Positions 22,338 to 30,111 of a stretch of DNA of 34,489 nt are shown in pieces. The position numbers and the translations under genes were made by a program. The stretch is taken from assembly GCA_900768705.1 (NCBI GenBank), contig CAAGEB010000151.1:1-34489 (forward strand), read 5' to 3'. How positions within the stretch are numbered: position 1 is the stretch's first letter; each line of letters opens with the position of its first letter. This DNA is from Oscillospiraceae bacterium. Its GTDB lineage: Bacteria; Bacillota; Clostridia; Oscillospirales; Ruminococcaceae. The notes beneath the pieces were generated by a model. It saw only the letters and a list, made by a program, of their open reading frames with translations. It ran no database searches and was not told the origin of the DNA.

Positions 22338-23441
22338 TTACTCGGAAGCCTTGAGCATCGCCGCAGTAACTGTGATATATCCGACAGAAACGACCTTGGA
22401 AGAGGAGAAATTAACCACCTCGATGATATCGCCAACGGAAGCGGAGATCTCCGTGGTGCCGCTTGTAAGGCTCGTTCCGCCGTATGCGGACGATGTTGTG
22501 TTATATGTCGCTCTTGCCGCAGGATTGAGCTTGTAAGCGTAAGTCGTGCCTGTGTTTCCTGCCGATACCGTGAGAACGGTGGTGCCCGATGCGCTGCCCT
22601 TTGCCGCGGAAACGGTCAGAGAGCCGGGAGCATATATTGCTCTGATAGCCACGCTTCTCAGCACCTTGTGGTCGTAAACGTATCTGCCCTGAACAGCAGA
22701 AGCGCCGATATATTTTCCCGAACCGGAAAGGTCCTGAATATGCACGGGTACGGAAAATTCTTCGGCTCTTGTGGCAAATCTGGGGTGTCCTGCGATCATT
22801 GCAAGACCTGCGGTATCGTCGTTCCATTCGATGACATTGAATCCTGCTATCTTGCCGATAACGCCCTCCTGGATAACCTGCGTGCCCAGATCGGAAGCCT
22901 TGACGAATTCGGGAGCCTTGAGAATATATGACATCGCATCGGGAGTTACGAGCAGATAACGCTTGCCGTCATCGGGAATGTTTGCCTTGCTCATAGCCGT
23001 ACGGATATCAACGATAACGCTGTAAACAGAGTCGATCGTAAGCGCACCGATGTTCATGGGTGTGGAGCCTGCGATCAGAGTTGTAGCACCGTCATTGTCC
23101 ATAGCGGCAGCAAGCGCATATCCTGCGCTGTCGAGACGGTCTGCAACGAGGTTGTCGGGGACAAGCTGCGCATCGTAACCGTCGATTATCTCGTTAACGC
23201 CCTTATCCTTGGTGATGGGGAAATTTTCGTAAGTGGTGCTGCCTGTGCCTGCGGTAATACCGTTTGCCTTGTCATAATCGCTGACCTGCACCTCGGTATC
23301 TCTTACGGGTATCTTAACGATGCCTGCCTTGGGATTGCCCTCGTAGTCGCTGTTAAACACAACTCCTGTCTTGAGTTTCAGCTCCTTGCGTATCTTGGCA
23401 AGGACGAGGGGGGAATATCTTTCCTGTGCTTCATGTGCCAT
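22338..23441 (-). CDS. Major capsid protein with C-terminal decoration-like domain, 367 aa
   Basis: Residues 1-275 look like an HK97-fold capsid of the A118-type (MAHEAQERYSPLVLAKIRKE, then TLIAGSTPMNIGALTIDS, ending RSVAIRAIYAPGS). The remaining 90 residues (LTVSAAKGSASGTTVLTVSA onward) are Ser/Thr/Gly-rich beta strands that could form an outer knob. TTCCTTTC-derived GAAAGGAAG precedes the ATG. It follows the scaffold gene. Confidence 0.9.
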   Translation of the reverse strand: MAHEAQERYSPLVLAKIRKELKLKTGVVFNSDYEGNPKAGIVKIPVRDTEVQVSDYDKANGITAGTGSTTYENFPITKDKGVNEIIDGYDAQLVPDNLVADRLDSAGYALAAAMDNDGATTLIAGSTPMNIGALTIDSVYSVIVDIRTAMSKANIPDDGKRYLLVTPDAMSYILKAPEFVKASDLGTQVIQEGVIGKIAGFNVIEWNDDTAGLAMIAGHPRFATRAEEFSVPVHIQDLSGSGKYIGASAVQGRYVYDHKVLRSVAIRAIYAPGSLTVSAAKGSASGTTVLTVSAGNTGTTYAYKLNPAARATYNTTSSAYGGTSLTSGTTEISASVGDIIEVVNFSSSKVVSVGYITVTAAMLKASE

Positions 23442-23463
23442 AGTTCATACTTCCTTTCATAAA

Positions 23464-24072
23464 CTAAATTTTGATATCGGGATTCTTCCTGAGAAATGCC
23501 GCCTCAACTCCCGAAAGCTCGGATGCTCCGCTGCCGTTGCCGAAATTTACTCCCGTGGTGATGCCTTTAGGCTTCTCGGGCTGAGAGCTGCAGAACGAGG
23601 GATATTTTGCGATGACCGCGTCAATGGCTGCTTCGATGGTAACGCTGTCGGATACCTTAGACATTGCCAGCGCGATAACGTCCTCGACCGCTTCGGGCTT
23701 CACGCCCTTGGAATATGCCGTGCATTTTGCTTCGGCAGCTTCTGCGCGCTTTTCCGCTTCGGATTTTGCGATTTCTGCGGCGGATATCCTTTCGGCGGAA
23801 AGCTGTTCGGCGGTTTTCTGCGAATCCTGCCATGCCTTGAATGCCTCCATTTCTTTTTTGGACGGCATTCCTTTGCGCTCTCTTTCAAGGCGCTGCTTGA
23901 CGATGTCATCAAGCTCTTTCTGGGTAAAGGTTTTTTCCGTCTGACCCTCTGCGGACGTAGATTCAGCGTTCACGGTGCTATCCGTGCCGCCCTTTGGATC
24001 ACCTCCGTAGGCTCCGGAAGAGCCATTTTCAGCCATATTGGTTTCGGTTACGGGTGTGCTTGTCTCTGCCAT
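23464..24072 (-). CDS. Capsid scaffolding protein, 202 aa
   Basis: The protein has an acidic disordered N-terminus, then a long charged coiled coil (residues about 45-120, QTEKTFTQKELDDIVKQRLE and EKRAEAAEAKC), and a C-terminus ending LRKNPDIKI. This layout and its place before the capsid gene are those of DUF4355-type scaffolds. AAAAGGAGG precedes the ATG. Confidence 0.85.
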   Translation of the reverse strand: MAETSTPVTETNMAENGSSGAYGGDPKGGTDSTVNAESTSAEGQTEKTFTQKELDDIVKQRLERERKGMPSKKEMEAFKAWQDSQKTAEQLSAERISAAEIAKSEAEKRAEAAEAKCTAYSKGVKPEAVEDVIALAMSKVSDSVTIEAAIDAVIAKYPSFCSSQPEKPKGITTGVNFGNGSGASELSGVEAAFLRKNPDIKI

Positions 24073-24163
24073 GATAAAAACCTCCTTTTAAGTCGGGTAG
24101 ACTATTGCCGTCCGCAGTTTTACGCCGTAAGGACGTTTCGGGCGGTGGGTAGCACCCACGGGC

Positions 24164-24204
24164 ATAAAAAAAGCGCCCTTGCTCTCCGAAGAGAGCGGAA
24201 CGCT
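24164..24204 (-). terminator. Terminator with TTCG tetraloop upstream of the capsid genes
   Basis: GCTCTC (24181-24186) and GAGAGC (24191-24196) close a 4-base loop that is TTCG on the minus strand. Outer AGCG/CGCT pairs extend the stem, followed by TTTTTTT on the minus strand. Confidence 0.85.
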
Positions 24205-24220
24205 TGAAAACGGTATCCTA

Positions 24221-24253
24221 TAAAAAATGCGCACGCCTTTCGAGTGTACGCAT
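24221..24253 (-). terminator. Terminator, first of the tandem pair
   Basis: On the minus strand, ATGCG and CGCAT arms with an inner CAC/GTG pair are followed by TTTTTTAT. It lies directly behind the promoter of the plus-strand KTSC gene and upstream of the second terminator. Confidence 0.7.
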
Positions 24254-24284
24254 AAGAAAACAGCCTTGTGAGGGCGGCAGATTG

Positions 24285-24313
24285 TTGACTATTTTCTCCG
24301 TTACCTGTATAAT
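24285..24313 (+). promoter_or_regulatory. Consensus promoter of the KTSC gene
   Basis: TTGACT (24285-24290) and TATAAT (24308-24313) are 17 bases apart on the plus strand. AAAGGAGG precedes the ATG at 24347. The gene can therefore be expressed in the prophage state, independent of the late operon. Confidence 0.88.
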
Positions 24314-24346
24314 TATATCATTACATAGGAAAGGAGGTTTGCGTAA

Positions 24347-24559
24347 ATGCAGTTATATCCTGTAACATCATCAAATCTTGATAGCGTAGGTTATTCAGAT
24401 GGCGTAATGCGTATTCGTTTTAAGTCTGGCGGGCTATATGAATATCATAACATCACTGAGTCCGTTTATACAGATTTGATAACTGCATCGTCAGTTGGAA
24501 AATACTTTAGTGATAATATTAAGGATAATCCACAATATCCTTGTTATCAGATCAGTTAA
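24347..24559 (+). CDS. KTSC-domain protein, 70 aa
   Basis: The product (MQLYPVTSSNLDSVGYSDGV at the start, LITASSVGKYFSDNIKDN near the end) matches the KTSC domain, PF13619, over its whole length. The domain's function is unknown, although it is frequent in phages and near DNA-repair genes. The gene is on the strand opposite to all head genes, has its own promoter, and its stop codon overlaps that of a convergent 45-aa gene. It is a clear moron. Base composition is AT-richer than the capsid genes. Confidence 0.92.
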   Translation: MQLYPVTSSNLDSVGYSDGVMRIRFKSGGLYEYHNITESVYTDLITASSVGKYFSDNIKDNPQYPCYQIS

Positions 24560-24693
24560 TCCCTGATGATCAATACCACAGCAGGACCGTTGACGGATAT
24601 ATCAATATCCCGATACGGTTCTGCTGTCTTAGTTTCAACGCCATCACGCCTTTTCAGCTCTTCAACAAGCTGTTCGGTTGTATATTCTTCCAT
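24556..24693 (-). CDS. BC1881-family small protein, 45 aa
   Basis: The frame runs from the ATG at 24693-24691 (MEEYTTEQLVEELKRRDGVE) to a TAA at 24558-24556. The TTEQLVEELKRRDGVE opening and the VNGPAVVLIIRD end are those of BC1881-family phage proteins of unknown function. GGCGGGTG precedes the start. Its stop codon overlaps that of the convergent KTSC gene. The gene is usually found in early regions, so its place among the head genes is unusual. Confidence 0.65.
   Translation of the reverse strand: MEEYTTEQLVEELKRRDGVETKTAEPYRDIDISVNGPAVVLIIRD
24578..24627. other. Long imperfect hairpin inside the 45-aa gene
   Basis: ACAGCAG (24578-24584) pairs with CTGCTGT (24621-24627). The next inner pairs are ACCGT/ACGGT and GGATAT/ATATCC around ATCA. 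About 18 base pairs form in a 50-base span. It lies just past the KTSC stop and may end that transcript or protect its 3' end, though there is no T-run. Confidence 0.5.
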
Positions 24694-24717
24694 ACTATCA
24701 CCCGCCTTCCGATAAAA

Positions 24718-24743
24718 AATCACCCTACGGGTGTAAGGTGATT
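24718..24743 (-). terminator. Terminator directly at the end of the immunity-like gene
   Basis: On the minus strand, AATCACC and GGTGATT arms (24737-24743, 24718-24724) are followed by TTTTTATC. The stem's first base pairs include part of the stop codon of the 95-aa gene (24742-24744), so transcription of the toxin-immunity unit ends immediately. Confidence 0.82.
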
Positions 24744-25029
24744 ATAAATTGCTTAAAACGTGCTGAATAAAATCGTCATTCAACTTTAAATTGTATTTTT
24801 CAAAATGGTAAACAAAAGTTGAATTCCATTGGTATTCACCGTCATCATATAGAGCTTTAGGCAACCTTGTATCCTCGCCAGTTACTACGTCAATGATTGT
24901 CGATGACGCAAATGCAGCATTCTGCGTATGTGAATTAAAGTAATCAAGAATTATATTCTTGTATGGTGATGGATTTTTTGATATTTTAAGATTTTTTAAT
25001 TCAAAGTTTGAATCAACTATTCTTTTCAT
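24742..25029 (-). CDS. Candidate immunity protein for the adjacent toxin domain, 95 aa
   Basis: The protein starts MKRIVDSNFELKNLKISKNP and is a small soluble acidic/aromatic protein with Asn-rich, AT-rich coding sequence unlike the capsid genes. It begins one base after the stop of the minor head protein, whose C-terminus looks like a toxin, and is closed by a terminator on its stop codon. Size, position and composition are those of polymorphic-toxin immunity genes. No known immunity family is recognised, so the role is inferred from context. Confidence 0.65.
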   Translation of the reverse strand: MKRIVDSNFELKNLKISKNPSPYKNIILDYFNSHTQNAAFASSTIIDVVTGEDTRLPKALYDDGEYQWNSTFVYHFEKYNLKLNDDFIQHVLSNL

Positions 25030-25030
25030 C

Positions 25031-26770
25031 TTAATAATCCTCTCTATACCAAAAATATTTCATAAATCCTTCTTCTTCAGTATCGTCGTTGAGTATTTTA
25101 AATGTACCGTTAGGATAAGCATAAAATGTTTCAGTTGGTGCTTCTACATCAACCTTAAGAACATTCGCAAGAATTTGTGCAAAACAATTTCCGGTATTAT
25201 CAGTATTACCTGTTGAACACGATAACAGTCGAATTGGTGTACCGGGAATATAATCATCTCTGTTCCGAATAATCTTTGCAAGTGTGTAAGCATCAATAGG
25301 CTCTCCAAAAAACTCTGCTGATGTTGGAGCACCATGAAGGGCAACATCATAGAAGCCTTCTTTAGGCGGTACTTTTCTAACGTTGCTTGCAAAATGATTG
25401 TCCTCAGTATCTACTGCAAAAATTGGTCTGTCAAGTGATTTTGCTTTTTCAATCATTGCCTTTGTTTCCGCACGAGTTTTCTTTATCTCGTATGGCTTTA
25501 TTGTACCACTATTTGTTGATTTTGTCAAGGCATTACCTGCAATACTTTTCCTCTCCGCCCAAACCGTCTTAGCACTCTTGCTCCGATCATACCCATAAAC
25601 CTGTGTCCTGTCATAGTGAGTACCAAGACCGCAGTCCTTTGAGTACTGCGAATACTTCTGCTTCTGCGCCCTGAGCCGCTGAGAAGCCTTCTGCAAGCCC
25701 TCATCATCACCCGCCGCCTGTAACATCATACACTCCCTTTTGGTAGCTCTGATGTCCTTCTCCATGGCTCTCTGCCGCTGAAACTGCTTGTATCTCTCCG
25801 CGTTTTCCTCTTTGGGATATGGGAAATATGTCTGAAAGCTGCACCCTGCCGCGAATGGATATTGAACATGACCGCAGTTTATTCCGAAAAGTCCTGCAGG
25901 CCGTCCGTATGATGTCTGTGAAAGGGGAGTATATGAGATTTTATTGCCTGCTCCGTCTGTGGTAACTCCGCTTGTGCCGTCGCGGCTGAAAATCCTGCCC
26001 TGATACGGAGCACACAGCGGACGGGCACCCATATGCGACGATACTTCAATAAGATTTATCCCGTATTCGTCGCACCTCGTATTCTGCGCTGCTCTGGCAG
26101 TGTTGCCGAGAGTGGAGCGCATATCCATCATGATGTACGCCTCGGGAGACCATTCACGACCCGACTTATCCACAAATGCAGGAATGCCCTTTTCCGCAAG
26201 CTCCTTTATGGTCTTGCGCGTTGCCTCCTGCAGAGACATATGCCCCATTACGGTCTTTGCCGCGGATTTCCCCATAACATCAAGCACGTCCTGCCTGCTT
26301 TTCTGCGATTCGCGATACGCCGCATTCACCGCCTTTACATAAGCGGATTTTGCTTTGTACCGCATAACGGTGTTGACAAGATTAAGGTCGCTCTGAGCCT
26401 GCTTTTTAAACGCCTTTGCTGCGCCCATTGCCGATTCTTCCGCGGGGATATCGGTTGAACCGCCAAAAAGACCCTTGCGCGCCGAATCCTGCACCGCCTT
26501 GTCAAGATACCCAATTTCCGTGAGAGCCGCCGCATTGACCGCCTCCTGCATTTCTGCAGTTTGTACGCCCGTGTAAGAGACGATAAGCGCCGCAACCTCC
26601 TTGTCGAGCCGTCCTGCCCTCGCAAGCTGACGTATCCGCCATTTGGACGTGTCGGAGAAATTTCCGTCCCGTGCAAGCTGAGCTGCCACGAGCCGCAGGA
26701 TATCGTCCTCCATGTCGGCAAGCACACGGAGCATCGGCTCGGATAGTTCATCGTATTGAGCACGCGTCAT
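25031..26770 (-). CDS. Minor head protein (PF06152-like) with C-terminal toxin-like domain, 579 aa
   Basis: Residues about 1-390 are a phage minor capsid 2 / MuF-type head protein of the A118 group. Family-like stretches include IEVSSHMGARPLCAPYQGR, SYGRPAGLFGINCGHVQYPF and a charged region near 340-400. After residue about 415 the DNA turns AT-rich and the protein changes character: GFYDVALHG with His479, and GTPIRLLSCSTG with Cys518, followed by CFAQILANVLKVDVEAPTET. Strand-HG ... strand-SCxxG is the catalytic pattern of clan CD (caspase/C80-like) peptidases. Comparable phage head-toxin fusions are known. The fused domain would ride in the capsid and be neutralised in the host by the next gene. 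Confidence 0.85.
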   Translation of the reverse strand: MTRAQYDELSEPMLRVLADMEDDILRLVAAQLARDGNFSDTSKWRIRQLARAGRLDKEVAALIVSYTGVQTAEMQEAVNAAALTEIGYLDKAVQDSARKGLFGGSTDIPAEESAMGAAKAFKKQAQSDLNLVNTVMRYKAKSAYVKAVNAAYRESQKSRQDVLDVMGKSAAKTVMGHMSLQEATRKTIKELAEKGIPAFVDKSGREWSPEAYIMMDMRSTLGNTARAAQNTRCDEYGINLIEVSSHMGARPLCAPYQGRIFSRDGTSGVTTDGAGNKISYTPLSQTSYGRPAGLFGINCGHVQYPFAAGCSFQTYFPYPKEENAERYKQFQRQRAMEKDIRATKRECMMLQAAGDDEGLQKASQRLRAQKQKYSQYSKDCGLGTHYDRTQVYGYDRSKSAKTVWAERKSIAGNALTKSTNSGTIKPYEIKKTRAETKAMIEKAKSLDRPIFAVDTEDNHFASNVRKVPPKEGFYDVALHGAPTSAEFFGEPIDAYTLAKIIRNRDDYIPGTPIRLLSCSTGNTDNTGNCFAQILANVLKVDVEAPTETFYAYPNGTFKILNDDTEEEGFMKYFWYREDY

Positions 26771-26782
26771 ATTATCACCCCG

Positions 26783-28210
26783 TTAAGCCTGCGACGGGTT
26801 GAAGTTCTCACCCTCCGCGGATATCATCTCGGAATTTTCCTGCTTGATTTTCTCCAGCTCCGCTCTTGCAGTAGCTTCATCGCACTTCATTATCTCCATG
26901 ACAGCGCTGACCTTGGATTTCAGTCCTGCCGCAACAAGATTTATGTTATTTTCGATAAGCGTGTTATCGTCAATGATAACGCTGTCCTTGAACGCAGCAG
27001 TTATTTCATAATCGCCCCGAGAAATTTCACCTGTCTCCATGGCAAGGGAAAGAACCGCCCTGCACATATCCTCGATCATCTCCACAAGGAGATTTTTTTG
27101 ACAGCGGATAGTGATCGCCGTCTTGTTCTCCTCGGAAATGACCTCGGTAGCAGTCTTTACGCCGCCCGCCCTGTCAAAGGAAAGCGCACCGGGAGACAAT
27201 CCCACCTGAAAGCACAGGATATTCAGCAGAGCGTTTATACCGTCAACGTGCTCCTGCACCCTCAGCACCGTTGTATTGTCGGTAATTCTGAGGTCTTTTT
27301 CCTCGTCACATTTCAAAGCCTGATATACTTCATCATCGGTATCGAAATACCGCTCTGTCTGCCCCGTCTCGGGGTCAATAACAGTGCGAATACAAGAGGA
27401 CGGCACAATAATGCGCTTCTTTCCAAGCACAAACTCCCTCGCAAAGCTGTCGAAAGCCACATCAAGAGCCTTGAGGGTATCTTCGCAATTCGCAAAACAG
27501 CTGATACCAAGGGGCAGCTGCGTCCGCACATTGGACGGAAAATCGGGCTTAAAATACTGAAACAACGGGGTATCAACAGGATATGTAAATGTGTCCGCAG
27601 TCATTTCGGGGTAAAGCTCCGTAAGCGGCACCTTGTCCCCGAGAGCATTCGGGTCGGGAGACTTAAACAGAAAATCCTCCACGAAGATACTGTCACCCTT
27701 TACGGAATGCCTCTCGAACAGGGTGTAATAAAACTTCCTACTAGCAGAGATCTCCTCAAAAATGCACTCGGTGATAACACGATTATCCCATTTCAGCGGA
27801 TAAAAATGCCGCCCCTCAACGAAGGACAGCCGCACCCTGTTATTGTCAATGTATTCCCTAAGCGCACAGCCACCCTGAGCAAACGCCGCCGAAAGAAGCC
27901 TCGGAAAATTCTTCCAAAAGCCTTCACGGTCGAGAAAATCAAGAATAAATCTGTCATATTCCTCCGAGCCGCAGGAAATATCCACCTGCTCCGCAAAGCA
28001 CTTGTGGGCAAATTCATCACACAGTATCTTTGCAGTATTCAGCATATTCATACGCCGCTTGCCACCCTTGCCAAGTCCCGCCCGCTTGACCTGCTGCCAT
28101 ACGGGAGAGCCTTCATAGGTCTGCTGCCACCCGTCCATCTTAGCATAAAAACCGTTATCCTCGGGAAACGCCTCCCCGGGAAACGCCTGCCGTATTTTCT
28201 CCGAATTCAT
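26783..28210 (-). CDS. Portal protein (SPP1 gp6-like), 475 aa
   Basis: The protein begins MNSEKIRQAFPGEAFPEDNG. Stretches such as FVEGRHFYPLKWDNR, LNILCFQVGLSPGALSFD and the AEVISEENKTA-like segment TATEVISEENKTAI are typical of SPP1/A118 portals. It forms the 12-fold ring through which DNA enters. It overlaps the terminase stop by 4 bp. Confidence 0.92.
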   Translation of the reverse strand: MNSEKIRQAFPGEAFPEDNGFYAKMDGWQQTYEGSPVWQQVKRAGLGKGGKRRMNMLNTAKILCDEFAHKCFAEQVDISCGSEEYDRFILDFLDREGFWKNFPRLLSAAFAQGGCALREYIDNNRVRLSFVEGRHFYPLKWDNRVITECIFEEISASRKFYYTLFERHSVKGDSIFVEDFLFKSPDPNALGDKVPLTELYPEMTADTFTYPVDTPLFQYFKPDFPSNVRTQLPLGISCFANCEDTLKALDVAFDSFAREFVLGKKRIIVPSSCIRTVIDPETGQTERYFDTDDEVYQALKCDEEKDLRITDNTTVLRVQEHVDGINALLNILCFQVGLSPGALSFDRAGGVKTATEVISEENKTAITIRCQKNLLVEMIEDMCRAVLSLAMETGEISRGDYEITAAFKDSVIIDDNTLIENNINLVAAGLKSKVSAVMEIMKCDEATARAELEKIKQENSEMISAEGENFNPSQA

Positions 28211-29448
28211 ATCGTTATCACCCTCTCCAACATTTCACGCATATACGGCTCCGTGCTGTATTCCAATGCGTCCAGATTATCAATATTTGTGGTGCCATCG
28301 TCAAGTCTTACATCGGTTGTCGGTTTATCGCTGTCCCACATAGCCTCGGAAAGCGCATCTATCGTTGTTTGGCAGCTCTTGAGTATCTTATACCGCCCTG
28401 CTCCCATCATAGCCGTATAGAAGCGTATGCGGTCGTTTATGGGGCATTTCCTTGCGTTGTGTATCTCAACCTTCAAGCCCCTCCGAGCCGCTTCAACTCT
28501 CATACCCGCAATAAGGGTCTGTTCTTCGTTATCACAGTAAATATCCACAATCGGAACATTCCCGAGGATAAGCCTGCACTCGATGATAAACTGCACAAAA
28601 TCATCATACAGCTGCTGCGGGGTAGCGGCGTCCTTCCTGTGATAGTCGTGAACAGTAACTATCTGCCCAAGTCCCCGGGAGAAACCCGTGCAATCGAAAG
28701 CATGAGCCGATTTTCCGCCGCCGAAGTCAACACCTACAGTTGCAAAAACAAGGTCAAGACCGTCAATGCCGTCAATGATAAAATCCTCGGGTCTGTCGTT
28801 GAATTTACGGTAAATAATGCCCTCCGCATTGACCCAGTTGCCGAGAATGTATCTGTCATAATAAACCGTACCCGTATACTCTTTTTTCAGATTTGCGACG
28901 AACTCGGGAGACAGGAACGGATTATCGTCCAGCGTGTACTTCTGGCAGTAGATATCCGCGTCGCTGTCGAGAAACTTTTTAAACCAGTGCTGCTGTCCCT
29001 CGGGATTGCAGGTGCCGTCAAAGCTGGAATAGGGCTTGTCCAGACGGGATTTGAGCATGGTGAAAACATCTTCATTCCACGTAACGACCTCGTCACCGTA
29101 GCAGTATTTTATCGACGAACCCCGGAGCCTGTCAACCTGAGATATCTTGTCAGCGCCGAGGCAATAGCATTTTTCACCGAATAAAACAGCCGTATTATCC
29201 GATTTGATATCAGAAACATAAGAACCGCCCCAGATCTTGCGAAGCGGTTCGATGATATTTCTTTGAAGCGTGCCCTTTGTGTTGCCGAGAATGACCGTCA
29301 GACCGTCCTTGTCTGCCGTCTCCCGTATTCTCATGGGAATGAGGTAATAATCCATGTAAGTCTTTCCCGAACGAGTAGCACCCGTCTTGATGTTCCAGCG
29401 GCGATTTGCGTTCCGGAAATACTCTTTCTGCATAGGAGAAAACGGCAT
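28207..29448 (-). CDS. Terminase large subunit, 413 aa
   Basis: The Walker A motif GATRSGKT is at residues 23-30. KYCYGDEVVTWNEDVF carries the Walker B acidic pair. The nuclease domain begins at VGVDFGGGKSAHAF and continues to VDIYCDNEEQTLIAG. This is the PBSX/Terminase_6-type packaging motor and nuclease. It follows the small subunit by a one-base overlap. Confidence 0.95.
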   Translation of the reverse strand: MPFSPMQKEYFRNANRRWNIKTGATRSGKTYMDYYLIPMRIRETADKDGLTVILGNTKGTLQRNIIEPLRKIWGGSYVSDIKSDNTAVLFGEKCYCLGADKISQVDRLRGSSIKYCYGDEVVTWNEDVFTMLKSRLDKPYSSFDGTCNPEGQQHWFKKFLDSDADIYCQKYTLDDNPFLSPEFVANLKKEYTGTVYYDRYILGNWVNAEGIIYRKFNDRPEDFIIDGIDGLDLVFATVGVDFGGGKSAHAFDCTGFSRGLGQIVTVHDYHRKDAATPQQLYDDFVQFIIECRLILGNVPIVDIYCDNEEQTLIAGMRVEAARRGLKVEIHNARKCPINDRIRFYTAMMGAGRYKILKSCQTTIDALSEAMWDSDKPTTDVRLDDGTTNIDNLDALEYSTEPYMREMLERVITI

Positions 29449-29897
29449 TATATCTCCTCCCTGATTTTTTCAAGCACTCTGTCGAGCTTTTCGATAGCTT
29501 CCGAATCGTCCTCGGAGGGATTATTTTTCCACCCCTTGAAATTGTTCATAAGCGAGAATTTCGCCCCGTTCACGCCGTCACGGTCATAAAGGCGGCTTTC
29601 GGCGTATTCCTCGCAGCGCGATTTTGCCACGGTGAGGATATCATCGAAAGCCTTTGATCTGGCCTGATAATTAAGCAGGGACTGCCGCGTTTTGAAGCCG
29701 AGCCAGAGTGCAAGACCCGTGACCGTGGGAGGGTGAGTGCCGACGATCACGGGATTCCCGTTTTTGCTATAGACTATATCGCCGTTCTCGTCTGTCAGAG
29801 GGCGACCCTCGCAGTCCTTGAAGTATTTTTCAATAGCCTCCGACATCTCCTCGGCAGTCTGATATTTGAGTTTGTTTGTCTTTCCCGTGATTATCAC
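29448..29897 (-). CDS. Terminase small subunit (gp3-like), 149 aa
   Basis: The sequence TAEEMSEAIEKYFKDCEGRP is the N-terminal helical opening of DNA-packaging gp3-type proteins. TVTGLALWLGFKTRQSLLNY is the helix-turn-helix that recognises the packaging site, and AKFSLMNNFKGWKN is the conserved end. The gene starts with ATG 29897 after GGAGGTGATA. Confidence 0.92.
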   Translation of the reverse strand: MIITGKTNKLKYQTAEEMSEAIEKYFKDCEGRPLTDENGDIVYSKNGNPVIVGTHPPTVTGLALWLGFKTRQSLLNYQARSKAFDDILTVAKSRCEEYAESRLYDRDGVNGAKFSLMNNFKGWKNNPSEDDSEAIEKLDRVLEKIREEI

Positions 29898-29965
29898 CTC
29901 CTGTCACAAAATCTACGGGGCATACAGCGCATTTTTATCTCTCAGACGTGAAATTATACTCCGAG

Positions 29966-30096
29966 AATAAAAACGCCGCAGAAAACATTCTCGTGCGTCC
30001 TGCGGCTATGTTGTTATTTTGATTGCAAAGGAAGCCGCCGACAAGCGGAAGCTGTTGCTCTCGCCCTCGGCTGGGCTTCTGAATCAATCTTTGCAT
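29966..30096 (-). ncRNA. Predicted structured leader/small RNA upstream of the terminase genes
   Basis: An extended -10 box (30103-30111) precedes this stretch and a terminator hairpin ends it. The terminator is GCCGCAG/CTGCGGC at 30000-30006 and 29975-29981, then GTTTTTATT on the minus strand. In between, GAAGCCGCCGA (30031-30041) pairs with TCGGC and GGCTTC (30067-30079) apart from a 2-base bulge. The product would be an RNA of about 130 nt. An open frame through it gives no protein-like sequence. It may be an attenuated late leader, a small RNA, or a packaging-related RNA. Confidence 0.5.
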
Positions 30097-30102
30097 GATA
30101 TC

Positions 30103-30111
30103 ATTATAACA
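30103..30111 (-). promoter_or_regulatory. Late-type promoter with extended -10, upstream of the terminase genes
   Basis: On the minus strand, TGTTATAAT is an extended -10 element. No good -35 is present at the right distance, which fits a promoter requiring an activator. The RinA-like activator gene ends about 35 bases upstream. Confidence 0.55.

Larger units (their letters stand above)
24073..24284 (-). other. Gene-free, GC-rich leader between two terminators and the scaffold gene
   Basis: This stretch of about 210 bases holds two minus-strand terminators (24164-24204 and 24221-24253). After them comes a short structured part with GTGGGT/ACCCAC (24144-24158) and CGTCC/GGACG inverted repeats. 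I see no promoter between the terminators and the scaffold gene. Confidence 0.5.

Noticed and set aside
23371..24207. 278-codon open frame on the plus strand over the scaffold gene
   Set aside because: Shadow of the scaffold and capsid genes; Cys/Phe-rich translation without a domain.
26756..28420. Long open frame (554 codons) on the plus strand across the portal region
   Set aside because: It mirrors the portal and terminase end on the other strand, has no ribosome binding site and its translation is basic and low in complexity. The portal reading is far better.
28369..29184. 271-codon plus-strand frame over the terminase
   Set aside because: Shadow of the large terminase, which has clear Walker and nuclease motifs on the other strand.
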